Source: Leptobrachium leishanense
Lineage: Eukaryota > Chordata > Amphibia > Anura > Megophryidae
DNA: 64,000 bases
NCBI GenBank assembly: GCA_009667805.1
Contig: CM019063.1
Location: forward strand, 408,152,959 to 408,216,958
Reading direction: 5' to 3'
Shown: positions 32,992-45,644 of the stretch, one piece after another
Position numbering within the stretch: the stretch's first letter is position 1
Layout: each line of letters opens with the position of its first letter
Made by a program: the position numbers and the translations under genes
The notes under the pieces: generated by a model
What the model saw: the letters and a program-made list of their open reading frames with translations, nothing else
Told to the model about the DNA's origin: nothing
Database searches by the model: none

Positions 32992-33719
32992 TATGGATGT
33001 GCGTTTCGTTTCATACCGATTCGTTTTTCTCACAAAACGGGTCGATTCGGTGCTTCGGATTCGTCCGATGTTCTGAACCGGATCGACAACGAAATACACA
33101 CCATCCGAAATATTTCCCGATACAAAACAAAAAAATTTAGTTATTTCGTATAAACATGAAATTTGTAAAATCGCAAGTCATTTTCGTTCTATTTGCGATT
33201 TTGGTTCCCTTTCGGACAACGTATTTTCGTATCATTTCGAGTCTGTTTCGGTTCCGTTGCTGATTTCGTAATTTCGTATCGTCAGTCACTTTTTTCACTT
33301 GTTCCAGTGCTTTCTTTCTGCATCAATAATATATTTATTTTAAATATTTAATTAGCTTTTCCTTAAATCCCCAGTCTAAATAAATTTGTGCAATGCATAT
33401 TCATAAGAAAAACAGGATCTTTCATAAAAAACTATACGTCCGAAGGAACGAATCGGCAGGATTACCGTATCGACCGAAATATCGGAGCATCCAAAATACC
33501 ATACGTATAAAGTCAAAATGAAAATCCAAGGATGGACCCTTTGAAACGAAGAGAGCAGACAATCCGAAAGACCGAAATTCCCCGATTTCACGAAACAAAA
33601 ATCGATATGAAACAACGAGCTGAAATGAAAATGGGCTGAAATGATCCAAAACAAAACTTTTGAAAAACCAAATGTGCCGAATCTATAAAAACGGGAAAAA
33701 AAACGCGTGCACATCTCTA
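32992..33719. mobile_element. hAT-type non-autonomous element, word-biased
   Basis: Ends 'tatggatgtgcg' and 'gtgcacatctcta' are imperfect inverted repeats. Flanking 8-mers gtgagaag and ctgagaag match at 7 of 8 bases. The interior is dominated by 'tttcgtt', 'cgaaat' and 'gattcg' words. The minus-strand open frame of 127 codons is phenylalanine-rich low-complexity sequence, not a protein gene. Confidence 0.7.
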
Positions 33720-33727
33720 CTGAGAAG

Positions 33728-34540
33728 AAAACCGGAATAGCTATAAATTTGAAATTCATCTATTTTGACCAAAAGTTACAGAAAATTTGTTTTACAACTG
33801 ATTTTAAAGCACACGAAGGTCTTCCTAGGCTCCCTGTCAATTGCTGATTCATGGTGAGATATTTGTCGTTTGTGTGGTGTCTGTATTTGCATCATCACTT
33901 CGATTTGTATTTGTATGAATGACTGGAGGCTCAGGATGTTTGCAAAGTTGTCTGTATGTGAAAGAGTGAGATGGAAATGAGGGGGTGAGTGGGGTGGGAG
34001 TAGAGATATGGTTGAACAAGTGAGATGAGAGAGAAAGTAGGGTCGACAGAAAGAGATGGGATCACACTGTTTCCCATCTCACGAACTTGTGGGGTTGTTG
34101 GCTAAATGAGGTAGGCGTGAGTGTGTTGTTGACTGAGGAAGTTCTGTGTGGTCGAGTGCAATGAAATTGCCTGTGTTTGATCCAATCATATAATAGAGAA
34201 TCTGTTTTAGCTTATTTCCAGCAACAGGGAGTTCTATCATTCATTCTGCGTTGGAATCACATGAGAGCAATTCTCCATGAATTTCCCTACCTCTCATAGA
34301 CACAGCAGGCCTCTCAGGAGTTCACCTGCCAGGGTACCAACTAGAAAAGCATCATGCCCTCCCCAGGCACAAGCTTTGTTTCCTGAACTATCACCGAGTC
34401 ACTGCTTGTTAATAATGTGTATGACATTATAATATATTGATATAATCTTTATCTTACTATTCTCACGCACTCTCAACAAAAAACATAAGAAATCTATAAA
34501 TGCACCCTCTATTACCAACATCATTTTATAGCATTAAAGT
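33728..34540. other. Unassigned, with a purine-rich stretch
   Basis: About 33,950-34,070 is GA-rich on the plus strand. No gene or transposon end is recognised. Confidence 0.45.
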
Positions 34541-34715
34541 GTCTATTAACTAAAAAGGTGAAACTCTGGAGAGCTTTTGGAGAAGTGAAAATTCTAGGTC
34601 AAAATAGCCGATTTGGATAGTGAGATAAATGGGAGAATTTTTCTGGTTTGGCTATTTTGACCTAGAATTTTCACTTCTCCAAGTACTCCAGAGTTTCACC
34701 TTTTAGTAAACAGAC
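34541..34715. mobile_element. Hairpin MITE, M1-related subfamily
   Basis: A 175-bp palindrome. The ends read 'gtctattaactaaaaaggtg' and 'caccttttagtaaacagac', unlike the CAGGG ends of M1, but the core ('ctaggtcaaaatagcc', 'gtgagataaatgggagaatt') is the same. A second copy of this type is at 62,603-62,766. Confidence 0.75.
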
Positions 34716-34752
34716 CCTTGACTATCACCAATGGACCAGTTCAAAAGACCAT

Positions 34753-34922
34753 CAGGGTTATTCAAAGAAAGGTGAAACTTTGGAGAAGTGAAACTTCTAG
34801 GTAAAAATAGCCAAACTAGAAAAATTCGCCCATTTATCTCACTTTCCAAATCGGCTATTTTGATCTAGAATTTTCACTTCTCCAAAAGTTCTCCAGTTTT
34901 CAGCTTTCTCTGAATAACCCCG
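34753..34922. mobile_element. Hairpin MITE (M1 family)
   Basis: Starts 'cagggttattcaaagaaagg' and ends 'ctttctctgaataaccccg'. The flanking triplets no longer match. Confidence 0.8.
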
Positions 34923-36672
34923 AAAGTTACAGTGATAATTTTGCAGATACCGTAAAGTATGTTTCTACTGTTTAAATTGGTATTTATCTTTACAAAAGCA
35001 TAACAATGGAAGAAAAAGACATTTAGAACATTGTCTTCTTACATTTTATTTCTTTTCTTTAAAGGATTGCTTCTATTAATTGAACTTTCTAATGAAAATA
35101 ATTCTGTTGATCTAGTACCGGCTTATAAATCAGAATATTTAAATGCCGTTGTCCATTAAAAATACATGTTTTCATAATAAGGTATAAAGAATTTATGGGA
35201 GTTCTGTTAGATCATCAAAAATCCGCAGAGCCGGCTTTAAAAAGGAAAAAAATGAGAATGGGAGTACAGATATGTAAGCTTTCACCAGATGCAATTTATG
35301 ACCTGGGTTCCCTAACGCCTCGTAAGGTCAAGAACTCTAAGACATATTCATCTCCACTATTACTTCTTCAGGCTCGTAAAACGCTGCTATTCTGTTCGAT
35401 ATATAGACTCCAGACTGCAATATATGATCTTAGGTGGCCATTACTCTTAATCCAAAGATACTAGAAAATCTGTTTTACTCTGTATGTTATGGCTTGATAA
35501 CATAGTGTAGCAGAGTATTACTATACAAACGTTTTCTGCCTATACATTTAAAATGTATATTCTTGGCAAGTATCTTTAATTATTTAATACAGGGCTGATT
35601 TTGTTCTATAGAAATTAGGGTCATGTATGAATCACTAGCTGCAGGCAGGGTAGCAGACATTCTTCATACGGTAAGAAGACCTACTTCTTCGTAACTTGTG
35701 TTCAGCTCACTTTATTTATATGAAACCTTGCATGAAAACGTTTGTTGCAGGGATTTTTTTTCTTTTTTCCTTTTAAATCTGGTTTATTTTGAAATGCACA
35801 CGAGAGAATTGCAGGTCATGGCTAACAGGGTTGAAAGCTTTGCCTTGCACAATGGAGTGCTTTTGATTTAATACCATGTCCTTGTACAATTACCTCGGTG
35901 GTAAATAATAAATCATATTCTTCAGCTTGTAAAGATACTTTTGATTACCTGTTTTGTTGACTTTTCTACTTAACCCTTTAAATGGAATTTGACGTAATTA
36001 AGTGTAGAAAATATGATCTCATGTACTATCCTTTAAATTCATCTTATTTTCTTAAAGTTAATAATAGAAAAAATGTGTAGATATAATTGTTTTTTATATT
36101 CCCCCCCCCCACACCTCCATATTGTATCAAAACAAGTGAATAGAGGGATTGTTGATGTTCTCCTTGCCTAACGCCATTTCTTGGGCTCCCTGCTATGCAG
36201 GTTTAACTCCTCTTCACATTTAATGACAACTTGAAGGGCCGAACAAGTCCCCTTTCCATGCTACAGAAATATGAAATAAGAGGATAGGGAGTTTCCAGTG
36301 CCAGTTCACACATTTTTTTTCTTAGCTAAAGTCTGCATTTCTGCCATTATGCCATGGTAGGGAAAAACTGGGGGAAGCTTTCTGTATGACTTGCCTTGAT
36401 CGTTATTACTTAATGACTTAATCCATTTAGCCAAGTAATCTATTTATGCATTCTTTAAATCCAAAAGTGTTGCCAAAAAACTTCTAAATGGATTCACACC
36501 CTCTGTGGATAATCATATTTAGTGCTACTACTAAGAAACTGGAAGCCCAATTCCATCTGAGATGTTAAAGGTAAGACGCAAATGGAAAAGTTGTGCGCAA
36601 GCTGCTTTCCAGTCGTGGCTCAGCTTTCACATCACTATTCTGACTGAGACGCTTTGTCAGTAGCTTGCGTGG
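34923..36672. other. Unassigned sequence
   Basis: No convincing exon or repeat. A poly-C tract is at about 36,101-36,110. The open frame 35,195-35,464 is unremarkable. Confidence 0.45.
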
Positions 36673-36675
36673 TAA

Positions 36676-37849
36676 GGCTAGAGTCAGACGAACGCAGCCT
36701 AAACGCACTCTGCGTGCTTGCACAATGGACGGACGTTCTGACGGAAGATGCTGTGGACACCACACAGTCCGTTTTTTATGACGGACGTAGAAAAAAAGGG
36801 AAATATGGGAAACAAAATTAATATGAAAAGGCATTTTGTGCGTCAAGGTGCTGGACGTCGCAAATGCGCTGCGTCTGATGTCTCCTCATCACGCACACAG
36901 AACGCTATGCGGATGTGGTGGACGTGGCGCACTCTTCGCAGACATGTTAGCAGTTTTATGTTCTTGCCTAACTTGAATCCATTTGTCACGTGCGTTGTGC
37001 GTGCGCAGTTCGGTGTGGACGCACTTAAGGCTAAATTACGATCTTCATGCAAACATTAACGCTCACTTGCGTGAACATTAACGTTTGCGGTGTTTACCGC
37101 ATATTGCAATCCAAACGCAAACAGGTTAAGAAACACATTAGCGTTTGGTACCTTGTGCTTTTCAACGCGAGGTTACTGCACTTTGCGCTCCCCATGTTAA
37201 ATATAGGGAGCACAAAGTGTTAATCAGCACTGGATTACAAAGACCCAGCGCTAATTAATGTGGTAAGTTAACCAGAGCCAGGACTTGGTGTTAACGGATT
37301 CCGCTTCTGCAGAATCCGTTAACACCAGCCTAAAAAATAAAAAAATTGAATCGCATACTCACCTCCTGTCCCGCGGCGAGGACAACGGCTCCAACCACCT
37401 CCTCCGTCTGGCGGGAGCAGAGAAAGACTGGGGGAAAAAGTCTCCCCAGTCTCTCCCTGCGTATCACTATGCCGACCGGCTGGATCTGGCGAGGTGAGAT
37501 CTGGCTGGTCATGTGACCGGCAGAGGGGGAACTCAATGGAGTCCTATGGACTCCATCGAGTGGATGCTTGTGGCTGCGCTCAGCGCTGCCGCAAGCATCC
37601 AGGATTTTTACGTGCGGTAACAATGCAAGCAGCATTTTTTGCTCCTGCATTGTAATCCAGCGTTAAAATGCAGGCGCAAGGGGAAAAATTGCGGGCGCAG
37701 ATTTTCCTCCCTTGTGCCCGCGTTTTAACGCTCATATCGTAATTTAGCCCTTAGTGTGTGGCTCTCTATTGCTCATGATTCTATGCTATGACGGAAGTTA
37801 AACTGTGCGGCAACACGGATGTGATCACTGCGTTCGTCTGACACGGGCC
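36676..37849. mobile_element. PIF/Harbinger-like element with a nested element
   Basis: Inverted ends 'ggctagagtcagacgaacgc' and 'gcgttcgtctgacacgggcc' with identical TAA at 36,673-36,675 and 37,850-37,852. Parts match the 12,974 and 13,886 elements ('gtctcctcatcacgcacaca' and 'cacgtgcgttgtgcg'-type words). The middle is displaced by the element at 37,026-37,753. The open frames reported by translation of this region are CpG-rich repeat sequence. Confidence 0.75.
37026..37753. mobile_element. Nested hairpin-rich element (H3-related)
   Basis: Inverted ends 'taaggctaaattacgat' and 'atcgtaatttagccctta'. It contains the 'ctttgcgctccccatgtt' hairpin (37,180-37,218) and a 'taacggattc' / 'gaatccgtta' hairpin (37,291-37,323), both shared with the elements at 6.2 and 11.2 kb. 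An insertion into the older Harbinger-like element is inferred because the host homology resumes after it. Confidence 0.65.
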
Positions 37850-37852
37850 TAA

Positions 37853-38493
37853 TACTTTAGAGCTGCATTAGGATAATGGCAGTGGTTCAGCACTTCACTG
37901 ATGTTCTAATTGTCAGGAGTCCATGTATGGAGAGAAGAAGTGGAGGATCACACCGCTCTTTTTAGAGGGATCTGAGGTGACTATTGTAACCTAACCAAAA
38001 AAAGTCAATAATGTGTACGGAAGTGCAATCACTTAACACCAGCCTTTAAATGACGTTATACATTTTTGAGATTGGTTGATGTTGATGAAGAACAAGTAAG
38101 GCTGGAATAACTCATTCTTCATCTGCAGGCCCCGCATTATTGACTCCTATATACAATATAGAAGATGTTAATCAACAGCAAAGATCCATGATGCATCTTT
38201 GATGGAATAGAACATGTTATGTTGTACTTCTCAAGCACTTAGGTTAATATCAACATTGGAACAGGGCACTACCTGTTTGTCACCTAAATTGCGTAACACT
38301 TTTAATGGATCATTTGCATTTTTCAAGGATCCAACTGAAATAGAAGGGTACAGATACTCCCCTAAATGCATGTAGGCTGAGTAGCACTTTATGCTACTTT
38401 ACCTTTTTGTGTGATACTCAGTCTTACTCCTGTTATCTTTTTATTTGAACATTTAATGGTCGGCACTATTTGGGGATATATATATATATAATA
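37853..38493. other. Unassigned sequence
   Basis: Nothing recognisable except a short AT microsatellite at about 38,477-38,495, into which the Tc1 element inserted. Confidence 0.5.
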
Positions 38494-38495
38494 TA

Positions 38496-40031
38496 CAGTC
38501 AGGTCCAGAAATATTGGGACCTCGACACACTTCTAACATCTTTGGCTCTATACACCACCACAATGGAGTTGGAATGAAACAAACACAATGTGCTTTAACT
38601 GCAGACTGTCAGCTTTAATTTGAGGGTATGTACATCCAACTCAGGTGAACGGTGTAGGACTTACAGCAGTTTGCAGATGTGCCTCCTACTTGTTAAGGGA
38701 CCAAAAGTAATGGGACAATTGGCTTCTCAGCTGTTCCATGGCCAGGTGTGTGATATTCCCTCATTACCCCAATTACAATGTGCAGATAAAAGGCCCAGAG
38801 TTCATTTCAAGTGTGCTATTTGCATTTGGAATCTGTTGCTGTCAACTCTCAAGATGAGATCCAAAGAGCCTTCACTATCAGTGAAGCAAGCCATCATTAG
38901 GCTGAAGAAACAAAACAAACCCATCAGAGAGATAGCAAGAACATTAGGCATAGCCAAAACAACTGTTTGGAACATTCTCAAAAAGAAGGAACGCACCGGT
39001 GAGCTCAGCAACACCAAAAGACCCGGGAGACCACGGAAAACAACTGTGGTGGATGAATGAAGAATTCTTTCCCTGGTGAAGAAAACACCCTTCACAACAG
39101 TTGGCCAGATCAAGAACACTCTCCAGGAGGTAGGTGTATGTGTGTCAAAGTCAACAATCAAGAGAAGACTTCACCAGAGTGAATACAGAGGGTTCACCAC
39201 AAGATGTAAACCATTGGTGAGCCTCAAAAACAGGAAGGCCAGATTAGAGTTTGCCAAACAACACCTAACAAAGCCTTCACAGTTCTGGAACAAGATCCTA
39301 TGGACAGATGAGACCAAGATAAACTTGTACCAGAGTGATGGGAAGAGAAGAGTATGGAGAAGGAAATGAACTGCTCATGATTCTAAGCATACCACCTCAT
39401 CACTGGTGGTAGTGTCATGGCGTGGGCATGTATGGCTGCCAATGAAACTGGTTCTCTTTTTATTTATTGATGATGTGACTGCTGACAAAAGCAGCAGGAT
39501 GAATTCTGAAGTGTTTCGGGCAATATTATCTGCTCACATTCAGCCAAATGCTGCAGAACTCATTGGACTGCGCTTCACAGTGCAGATGGACAATGACTCA
39601 AAGCATACTGCAAAAGCAACCAAAGAGTTTTTGAAGGGACAGAAGTGGAATGTTATGCAATGGCCAAGTCAATCACCTGACCTGAATCCCATTGAACATG
39701 AACTTCACTTGCTGAAGACAAAACTGAAGGGAAAATGCCCCAAGAACAAGCAGGAACTGAAGACTAGAAGCCTGGCAGAGCATCACCAGGGATGAAACCC
39801 AGCGTCTGGTGATGTCTATGCGTTCCAGACTTCAGGCTGTGATTGACTGCAAAGGATTTGCAACCAAGTATAAAGAAGGGAAAGTTTGATTTATGATTAT
39901 TATTCTGTCCCATTACTTTTGGTCCCTTAACAAGTGGGAGGCACATCTGCAAACTGCTGTAAGTCCTACACCGTTCACCTGAGTTGGATGTTAGAATTGG
40001 GTCGATGTCCCAATATTTATGGACCTGACTG
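38496..40031 (+). mobile_element. Tc1-type DNA transposon, nearly full length, inactive
   Basis: 1,536 bp flanked by TA dinucleotides (38,494-38,495 and 40,032-40,033). Ends are 'cagtcaggtccagaaatatt' and its inverted partner. The left inverted repeat runs to about 38,725. The right one (39,899-40,031) lacks 96 bp that the left one has between two CATC words at 38,537 and 38,633, which indicates a microhomology-mediated deletion. It carries one broken transposase gene. A mutated gene and an unequal pair of inverted repeats mean the copy is a fossil. Confidence 0.95.
38854..39889 (+). pseudogene. Tc1/mariner transposase pseudogene (DD34E)
   Basis: The start ATG at 38,854 gives MRSKEPSLSVKQ. 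The paired-like helix-turn-helix (LKKQNKPIREIARTLGIAKT) and an AT-hook-like GRPRK precede the catalytic core. The first catalytic Asp is in WTDETK (39,307). The second is in MDND (39,589), with PKH changed to SKH. The Glu is in SPDLNPIEH (39,694), giving 34 residues between second Asp and Glu. Breaks: TGA at 39,058 where family members have CGA; TGA at 39,367 where they have GGA; a small deletion near 39,400 and a compensating shift near 39,450; a deletion near 39,765 that shifts the last ~40 codons. The ancestral stop is probably the TGA at 39,887. The enzyme would have bound the inverted repeats and moved the element by cut and paste. Confidence 0.95.
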
Positions 40032-40033
40032 TA

Positions 40034-41984
40034 TATGTGTTTTCACTAGCATTGAAGGAAGCTGTACACCTGAGCAAAGTTTAATAGACCTGCTAAGTAA
40101 AATTTTGGTTGTCCTATATGCACCGTAACCCCCTTTCTGGGATATTTATTCTGTATTGATGTATATTGTGTTATGCTGTGGTGAATATTTTCTTTTATGT
40201 ATTTAAGTTGTTGCAATGTCATTTTTCACCCGATTGTAAGGGACATGTTCTTTTAAATATATAAGATAATGTAATTTGACATCAATATTTCACACATTAA
40301 AAGTATTCATGACACGAGTTCTATTTTTTTTCATAGCACTTTTTTTTCTACGTCTGCTTGCCATACTTTATTTTAATAGACCTGACTGTGCCTGACCAGA
40401 ATACATACATTTGTATGATACATTAACCCATATAGCATGATCTATGTAGAGTTTTCTGACAGAACGCGGCCTCTGGCACCATCTTTGAAAAATATTAGCT
40501 GAATATACGAGTGCACGTGAATAGAAGCCAGTGGCATTCCATTCACTTTTATGAAAAATTACTGTGAATATGCGGGTGTGATGTTATATATACATATATA
40601 CTCATTTATTCTTTCATAAGTTACAGTGTATGAACATGAATTGCCTAGCAGATACTTGAAAATGTGTTGTTTTTTTCCCTAACAATGTTAATGTATTATA
40701 TGAATAATACATATAAAAAACAGAGGAAGGGGATCGGATTAAAACAATTTAAAAAGATAAGCCCTTTAAATGCTAACCTTAAAACTACCATGGCATTATA
40801 TCTACAGAAAATGGAACACAATTTTATTACATTAATTTTAAACCTTATATATATATATATATTACATCACTAATGACATTTATTTTTGTGTGTAAATATA
40901 TCCATCAGATTTAAGTGATACAGTTATCAAAAACAAATTATAGGCTATGTGGACAGAGTAGACTTTAAGTAAAAGTCCAATGTCCAATGTAAAAGTCCAA
41001 TGTGAGACCTCTCTTAATAGTCAAAATATAGGGAAAGGAACCCACTGCATTTTAAAGGCACCCCTTGAGGTTTGTAAATGGGAGTATGCTAATGGAGGAG
41101 TATATTTGTGTGGAAAGCTATGTGACATTCCATGTAAATTCCCTCACGTGAGGCCCCTGTTTTCAGTGAGGTCTTAGGTGACTGCCTATTTTGTCTAATT
41201 AAAGAGCCATCTCTCTATGGGGACTCATTGTTTAGTCTGTTCTTCTTTGCTTATCTTATAAGCTATCTGCCCATTTGCATGTTGATTATGCTTCTATTCC
41301 ATGCAAGTAAGAGTTATTTGCAATTTATTCAATATATAGAAAAATATGTTTAACAAAGGGTGCAGCATTTTCAAAAGGATTATCATTTGGTCTTCCATAA
41401 CTCCTGGATTATTGTTATCTACACCTCTTTCTCCACCCTATGTCCATTTATCTGTATCACGCTCCCTTTGGGTAAACGTTGCAGAAATTGTTGTCGCTAT
41501 ATAGATGATATAATGATATTATATGATGATAATAATAATTTGTAAGAGCGTTTCAGCTTTAAATTTGGAATATGAACCACTTTCAAAAACCTTTTTTTTT
41601 ATAAAAATTTAAAATAAAATGGAACTACAGGAACTAGCGATTTATGTGTAAAGAAGAAAATAAGGCAATCTCCTCTGGGCTCACCATAATGGATACTGAA
41701 GCAAGTGTTCGATGTAATTAGCACCAATTTCCAAAATCTGCAGCTTTTCTGGTCACAATGTGGCCATTTTTCTTTTGGGGAGATTTAAATAAGGACATTG
41801 TGATTCCTGATTAAAATAAAATCCACTCAATTATCACCACTTTTCAAAGGAAATTCCAGCTTTTAAGTGACTCAATTTGAATTTCCCAGTAAGTCGTATT
41901 GTAAAAGAAAATCAGTCTGAAATCAATTTGAATACCCTAAATTTTAACATCGGTGTTGATTCAGTACTAAAAACCTAACCCAGC
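40034..41984. other. Unassigned sequence
   Basis: About 2 kb without supported gene or repeat. A short AT microsatellite lies at about 40,847-40,862. Confidence 0.45.
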
Positions 41985-42085
41985 TCTAACCCTAACCATA
42001 ACTCTTAAACCTAAAAATAACCCTAACCCTAAAATTCCTGAAACCAGTTTTAAGGTTAGGGTTATTTTTAGGCTTAGGGTTACTA
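41985..42085. repeat. Degenerate telomere-like repeats, inverted
   Basis: Many CCCTAA-like words ('taaccctaaccataac', 'aataaccctaaccct') are followed by the reverse orientation ('aaggttagggttatttttag'). The two halves can pair, so this is an inverted pair of decayed TTAGGG-type tracts. Confidence 0.6.
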
Positions 42086-42480
42086 ACAATAAATGATATA
42101 CTACTTAAAATAAAAAAAGCCATTTTGTCAGGCTTATTGGTGACCTGAATTAAAAATAAAATAAAATAAGGACAATGATCAAGGGGCTAGTCATCGGAAT
42201 ACATCAATAGCTGAATTTTTAGGATTATATGAAAATATTGTATAAAATTGCCTTCTGGCTGTGTGTAAAAAGTGTATATAAAACAAAATTTATTTCCTGT
42301 TTAGTTTTGGGTCCCATCCCCAGGATATCTCATAATTAGCACATTTTCCAAACCCGAAATTCAAAATATTTTTGATATGGGATACTCATGCTGTACTGCA
42401 GCTTCTTTTTTCACTATATAAATTTCAACAACATATAATCCGTAATATACATTAAAAGAATCATTATTAATATAAAAGTC
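42086..42480. other. Unassigned AT-rich sequence
   Basis: No gene or repeat recognised. Confidence 0.5.
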
Positions 42481-43184
42481 TAAGGGCTCTATTACATTCT
42501 TCATGCAAAAATGCACGGTAAACGCGTGAATTCTTGCGCGAAGCGTTAAATGTTAGCGCGCCTAAATTAACACTGTTATTACAATCCGAGCGCATTTTGT
42601 CATCCGTCAAAAAATAATGCGCGTAAAAAAGACGCGCAAAAACACCCGTGTATTAACGTTGCGCGCAGAAATCGGTGTGCAATTAGAATTAAGAACCACA
42701 ATTGTCTCCTGTTAAGGTTTTGCGCCTGTCAAAATCAATCTGAGTATATATGCTGCAGCAATAATAAAAACACGCACAATTTCTCAATTTTATTGTTTGG
42801 GTATGTGTAGAATGTGTAACTATACTTTGCTGTATTTTTAGTTTTGGCCTGGTGTATTAGGTTTCGGCCAGGACGTTCAGATTTCCCGTTACCACCAGCT
42901 TTTAAAAGATGTTAATATTATGCGCGCAAATGTTGTCCGTTAAATTTTGCACATAGATTGTAATACCATCCGCGTACCAGCGCACAAACGCATTTGCGCT
43001 CACAAGGTTAAGTATAGGACGCGCAAAGTACATTACGTTCGCAAAGGGTTCGTGCAGGTTCACCCACGGTAGACGTTAACGTGCATTTTTTGCGCGGACA
43101 TTGTAATACGACGTTCTGCGCGAAGGGTTTTGCCCCTCGTGTTAACGCGTTAACATTTGCGCAAGGAATGTAATAGAGCCCTTA
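42481..43184. mobile_element. CpG-rich non-autonomous element (H2 family)
   Basis: Inverted ends 'taagggctctattacattc' and 'gaatgtaatagagccctta'. The interior is built of 'gcgcaa', 'ttaacg' and 'acgcg' words and holds the hairpin module at 42,991-43,031. It shares 'ggtatgtgtagaatgtgtaa' with 47,588-47,611 and 59,009-59,032. No transposase. Confidence 0.7.
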
Positions 43185-43775
43185 TACTTTTAGACAAGTA
43201 TGTTTAGCAGAATCTGTATTGCAAAATGACTCCTATACATTGTATTTATGTCTGACATTTAAAAATCTGTAATGGACTCATGGCTTCTATATTTTGTGGT
43301 GTCCTAATTATATTCTTTAAATGTCAGGTACAAATGTGATGTGCATGATTTGCTTTATATTTTAGATCCTATACGACATCCGCAATATTCCCAGTAAAGA
43401 GTGCAATTGTGTAGTTATTTGATTAATAGCATTTCCAATCAGTTGTAATTGAAGGAAAATCGACATGTGTTCATTATCATTGTTAGCAGATTGTTTTTCA
43501 TTTTGGCACTTAGAAAGGAAAGGTTAACTTGACAAATTGCAAAGTACAAAGTTCTGATGATTTACTCTGTTATTTTATCTGTAGCATCAACTGTTTCCAC
43601 GTAACTTTACAATAAATAGTCGGGAATTTAACACAATCTCAAACTTTAGAAAACAAAGACAATATTTGTAGATGGCCCTGCTTGGATGAGTTTACAATCT
43701 AGAAGAGCCAAGGAGAATGAGAGGACAATCTGATATTGTAGTTTAATACTTCACATATTGATTTATTTATTTATA
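43185..43775. other. Unassigned, with one repeat fragment
   Basis: 'ggccctgcttggatgagttt' then 'acaatctagaag' at 43,672-43,704 matches 28,582-28,614. Nothing else is recognised. Confidence 0.45.
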
Positions 43776-43831
43776 AAGGATTTTACCAGGAAGGATACAT
43801 TGAGATTTCTCTCGTTTTCAAGTATGTCCTA
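43776..43831 (+). mobile_element. Tail fragment of the SINE seen at 15,960
   Basis: 'aaaggattttaccaggaagg' followed by 'atacattgagatttctctcg' matches the SINE tail; no tRNA-like head follows here. Confidence 0.7.
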
Positions 43832-45644
43832 TCAGGAGTATTACGGTTTTAAAGTTGAAATCTTGCGTATTGGACAGATTAAAGCATTTTCCTGCCCAGT
43901 AACACCACATTTGAATTTTCATGATCTGCCTGGCTTGCGAAAAAATTCATTCTGCACCTCAGAATGGGGATTTCAGGCAATCAATGCTGTCAACATCATG
44001 CAGTACTTAAGTGGTTCAGTTTAATTGCCCTCAGGAAGGTACATGGAGCTAATGTAGGGTCTGGGAGAGGTATTTGAGCCATGGCAAATGTAAAGAATAA
44101 CCTAGTAGCAGCAGAGATCACAACGAAGCAATATAGATACTGGGAAGACAAGACTGAAACCTATTGCTCAACTGTTTTACGTATCCAACTATCCATTACA
44201 TTATTGGATTCAGCACATTGACACTATAAAAGCGTAACAGAACAAAAACCGTAAAGTAAAAATGCTGCTATTGTATATTCACTTATTTCAAACTGAAATA
44301 AAGTACTTTTTACAACATATAGGCCAAGAATAATTCTAGGTGTTCTTGGTTTTGCCATTCAAAGTTTAAAAGAATTAAAGGAGACGTTATATAACAGTGT
44401 TTATAAACAACTTTATAATGATAAAATCCAGAATTGTGAAGACTATACAAGGTGCAGAGGGAAGTGAGTGGGCTGACTTGGCCGAGTATGATTTGCACTC
44501 TGCTCTGTCTGCCAGCTTTAACTTTCTTAAAGGCAGACTGTCAAAAGTGAGAAGAATTGTGAAGAGAGCACCCAGTATATAAACCTATCGGGATCCTGAT
44601 TTTTTTTCTGGGGGCCTTGGAACCTTATTCCTCCCACATTGCATGGCCACATCCCTTGCTATACATGAACACAGTCTGCACAGTTAATCTGTCTCTTGGT
44701 TTATGCAGATATCATGAATTATGTATATAAGTATTTGAGTACAGGGCTAATCTACTGTATGTGTTTAGAACAGTAATAAATATAACCTAACAAAAGAGAA
44801 TTTATAAGCGTACAAATTAAATAACAATTGAATCTTGTTTATTTTCTGTCTACACGGCATGCAAATTGTTAATCAGCCAGATGGCTATTTGGCTATAACA
44901 GCAAGGTAATGGATCGATATCTTGTTAATGAAGTAGACGTTTGCACTAGTGAATACAAAATTACATTGCATTTATTGTCATTTAATATCTGCTACATGAC
45001 AATTAGTTAAGAATCCTTTTCAGACTTTGGTTTTCCGGATCTTACCCCCCCCCCCCACCCCACGCTCAATAAAGAGATTCGCTCTTCTTAACCTTCTATG
45101 ACAAGGTTCCAAATTAAATGTGTTGCATTAACTCTTCAAGTTTAAAGCTAGGTTGGTCAAAAATATTGTAGGTGTAATAAAACATATGATAAAAAAATAA
45201 ATGTGTACAAAATATTCCATTGTCAGGATACATTTACAATGCTCTGGGGAATGTTGGATTTTGCTTACTATTGTGTGTGTTTTCCAGTGATTAGGGGGTC
45301 GCTGAAATAGTTCAAGGACCCTGGGCTTGTGTGAGGATTTTGGGGTGAACATGTCATTGTGAAACTCTTTTTTCCACTAAAGTTAAACTTCTTACCTTTT
45401 GCATGCTGATGTATGATAAGAGTTGTGTCTGGATCGTCTGGGGGGAACCATATCTACATGGCAGTTGTGGGGTCTGTGAAGGGACTATATGTGTGATGGG
45501 AATCATTTTATCATTTGATTCATGATGGCTGTGTGCATGGCTGTCTAAATGAGATAATGCATGTGGGCCTAGCTGCATGAGTAGGGTATTTTGCCTAATT
45601 GTCTTCCTGAAATGGGAGTGTGATGGGATAACCAACCATGACAA
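43832..45644. other. Unassigned sequence
   Basis: No supported gene. A poly-C tract lies at about 45,045-45,060. Open frames near 45,128-45,786 have no recognised motif. Confidence 0.45.

Noticed and set aside
33376..33759. 127-codon phenylalanine-rich minus-strand frame
   Set aside because: Falls within a word-biased hAT element; composition reflects 'ttt' and 'ttcg' words.
42001..42070. Chromosome end
   Set aside because: Telomere-like words are degenerate, occur in both orientations and are flanked by ordinary sequence on both sides.
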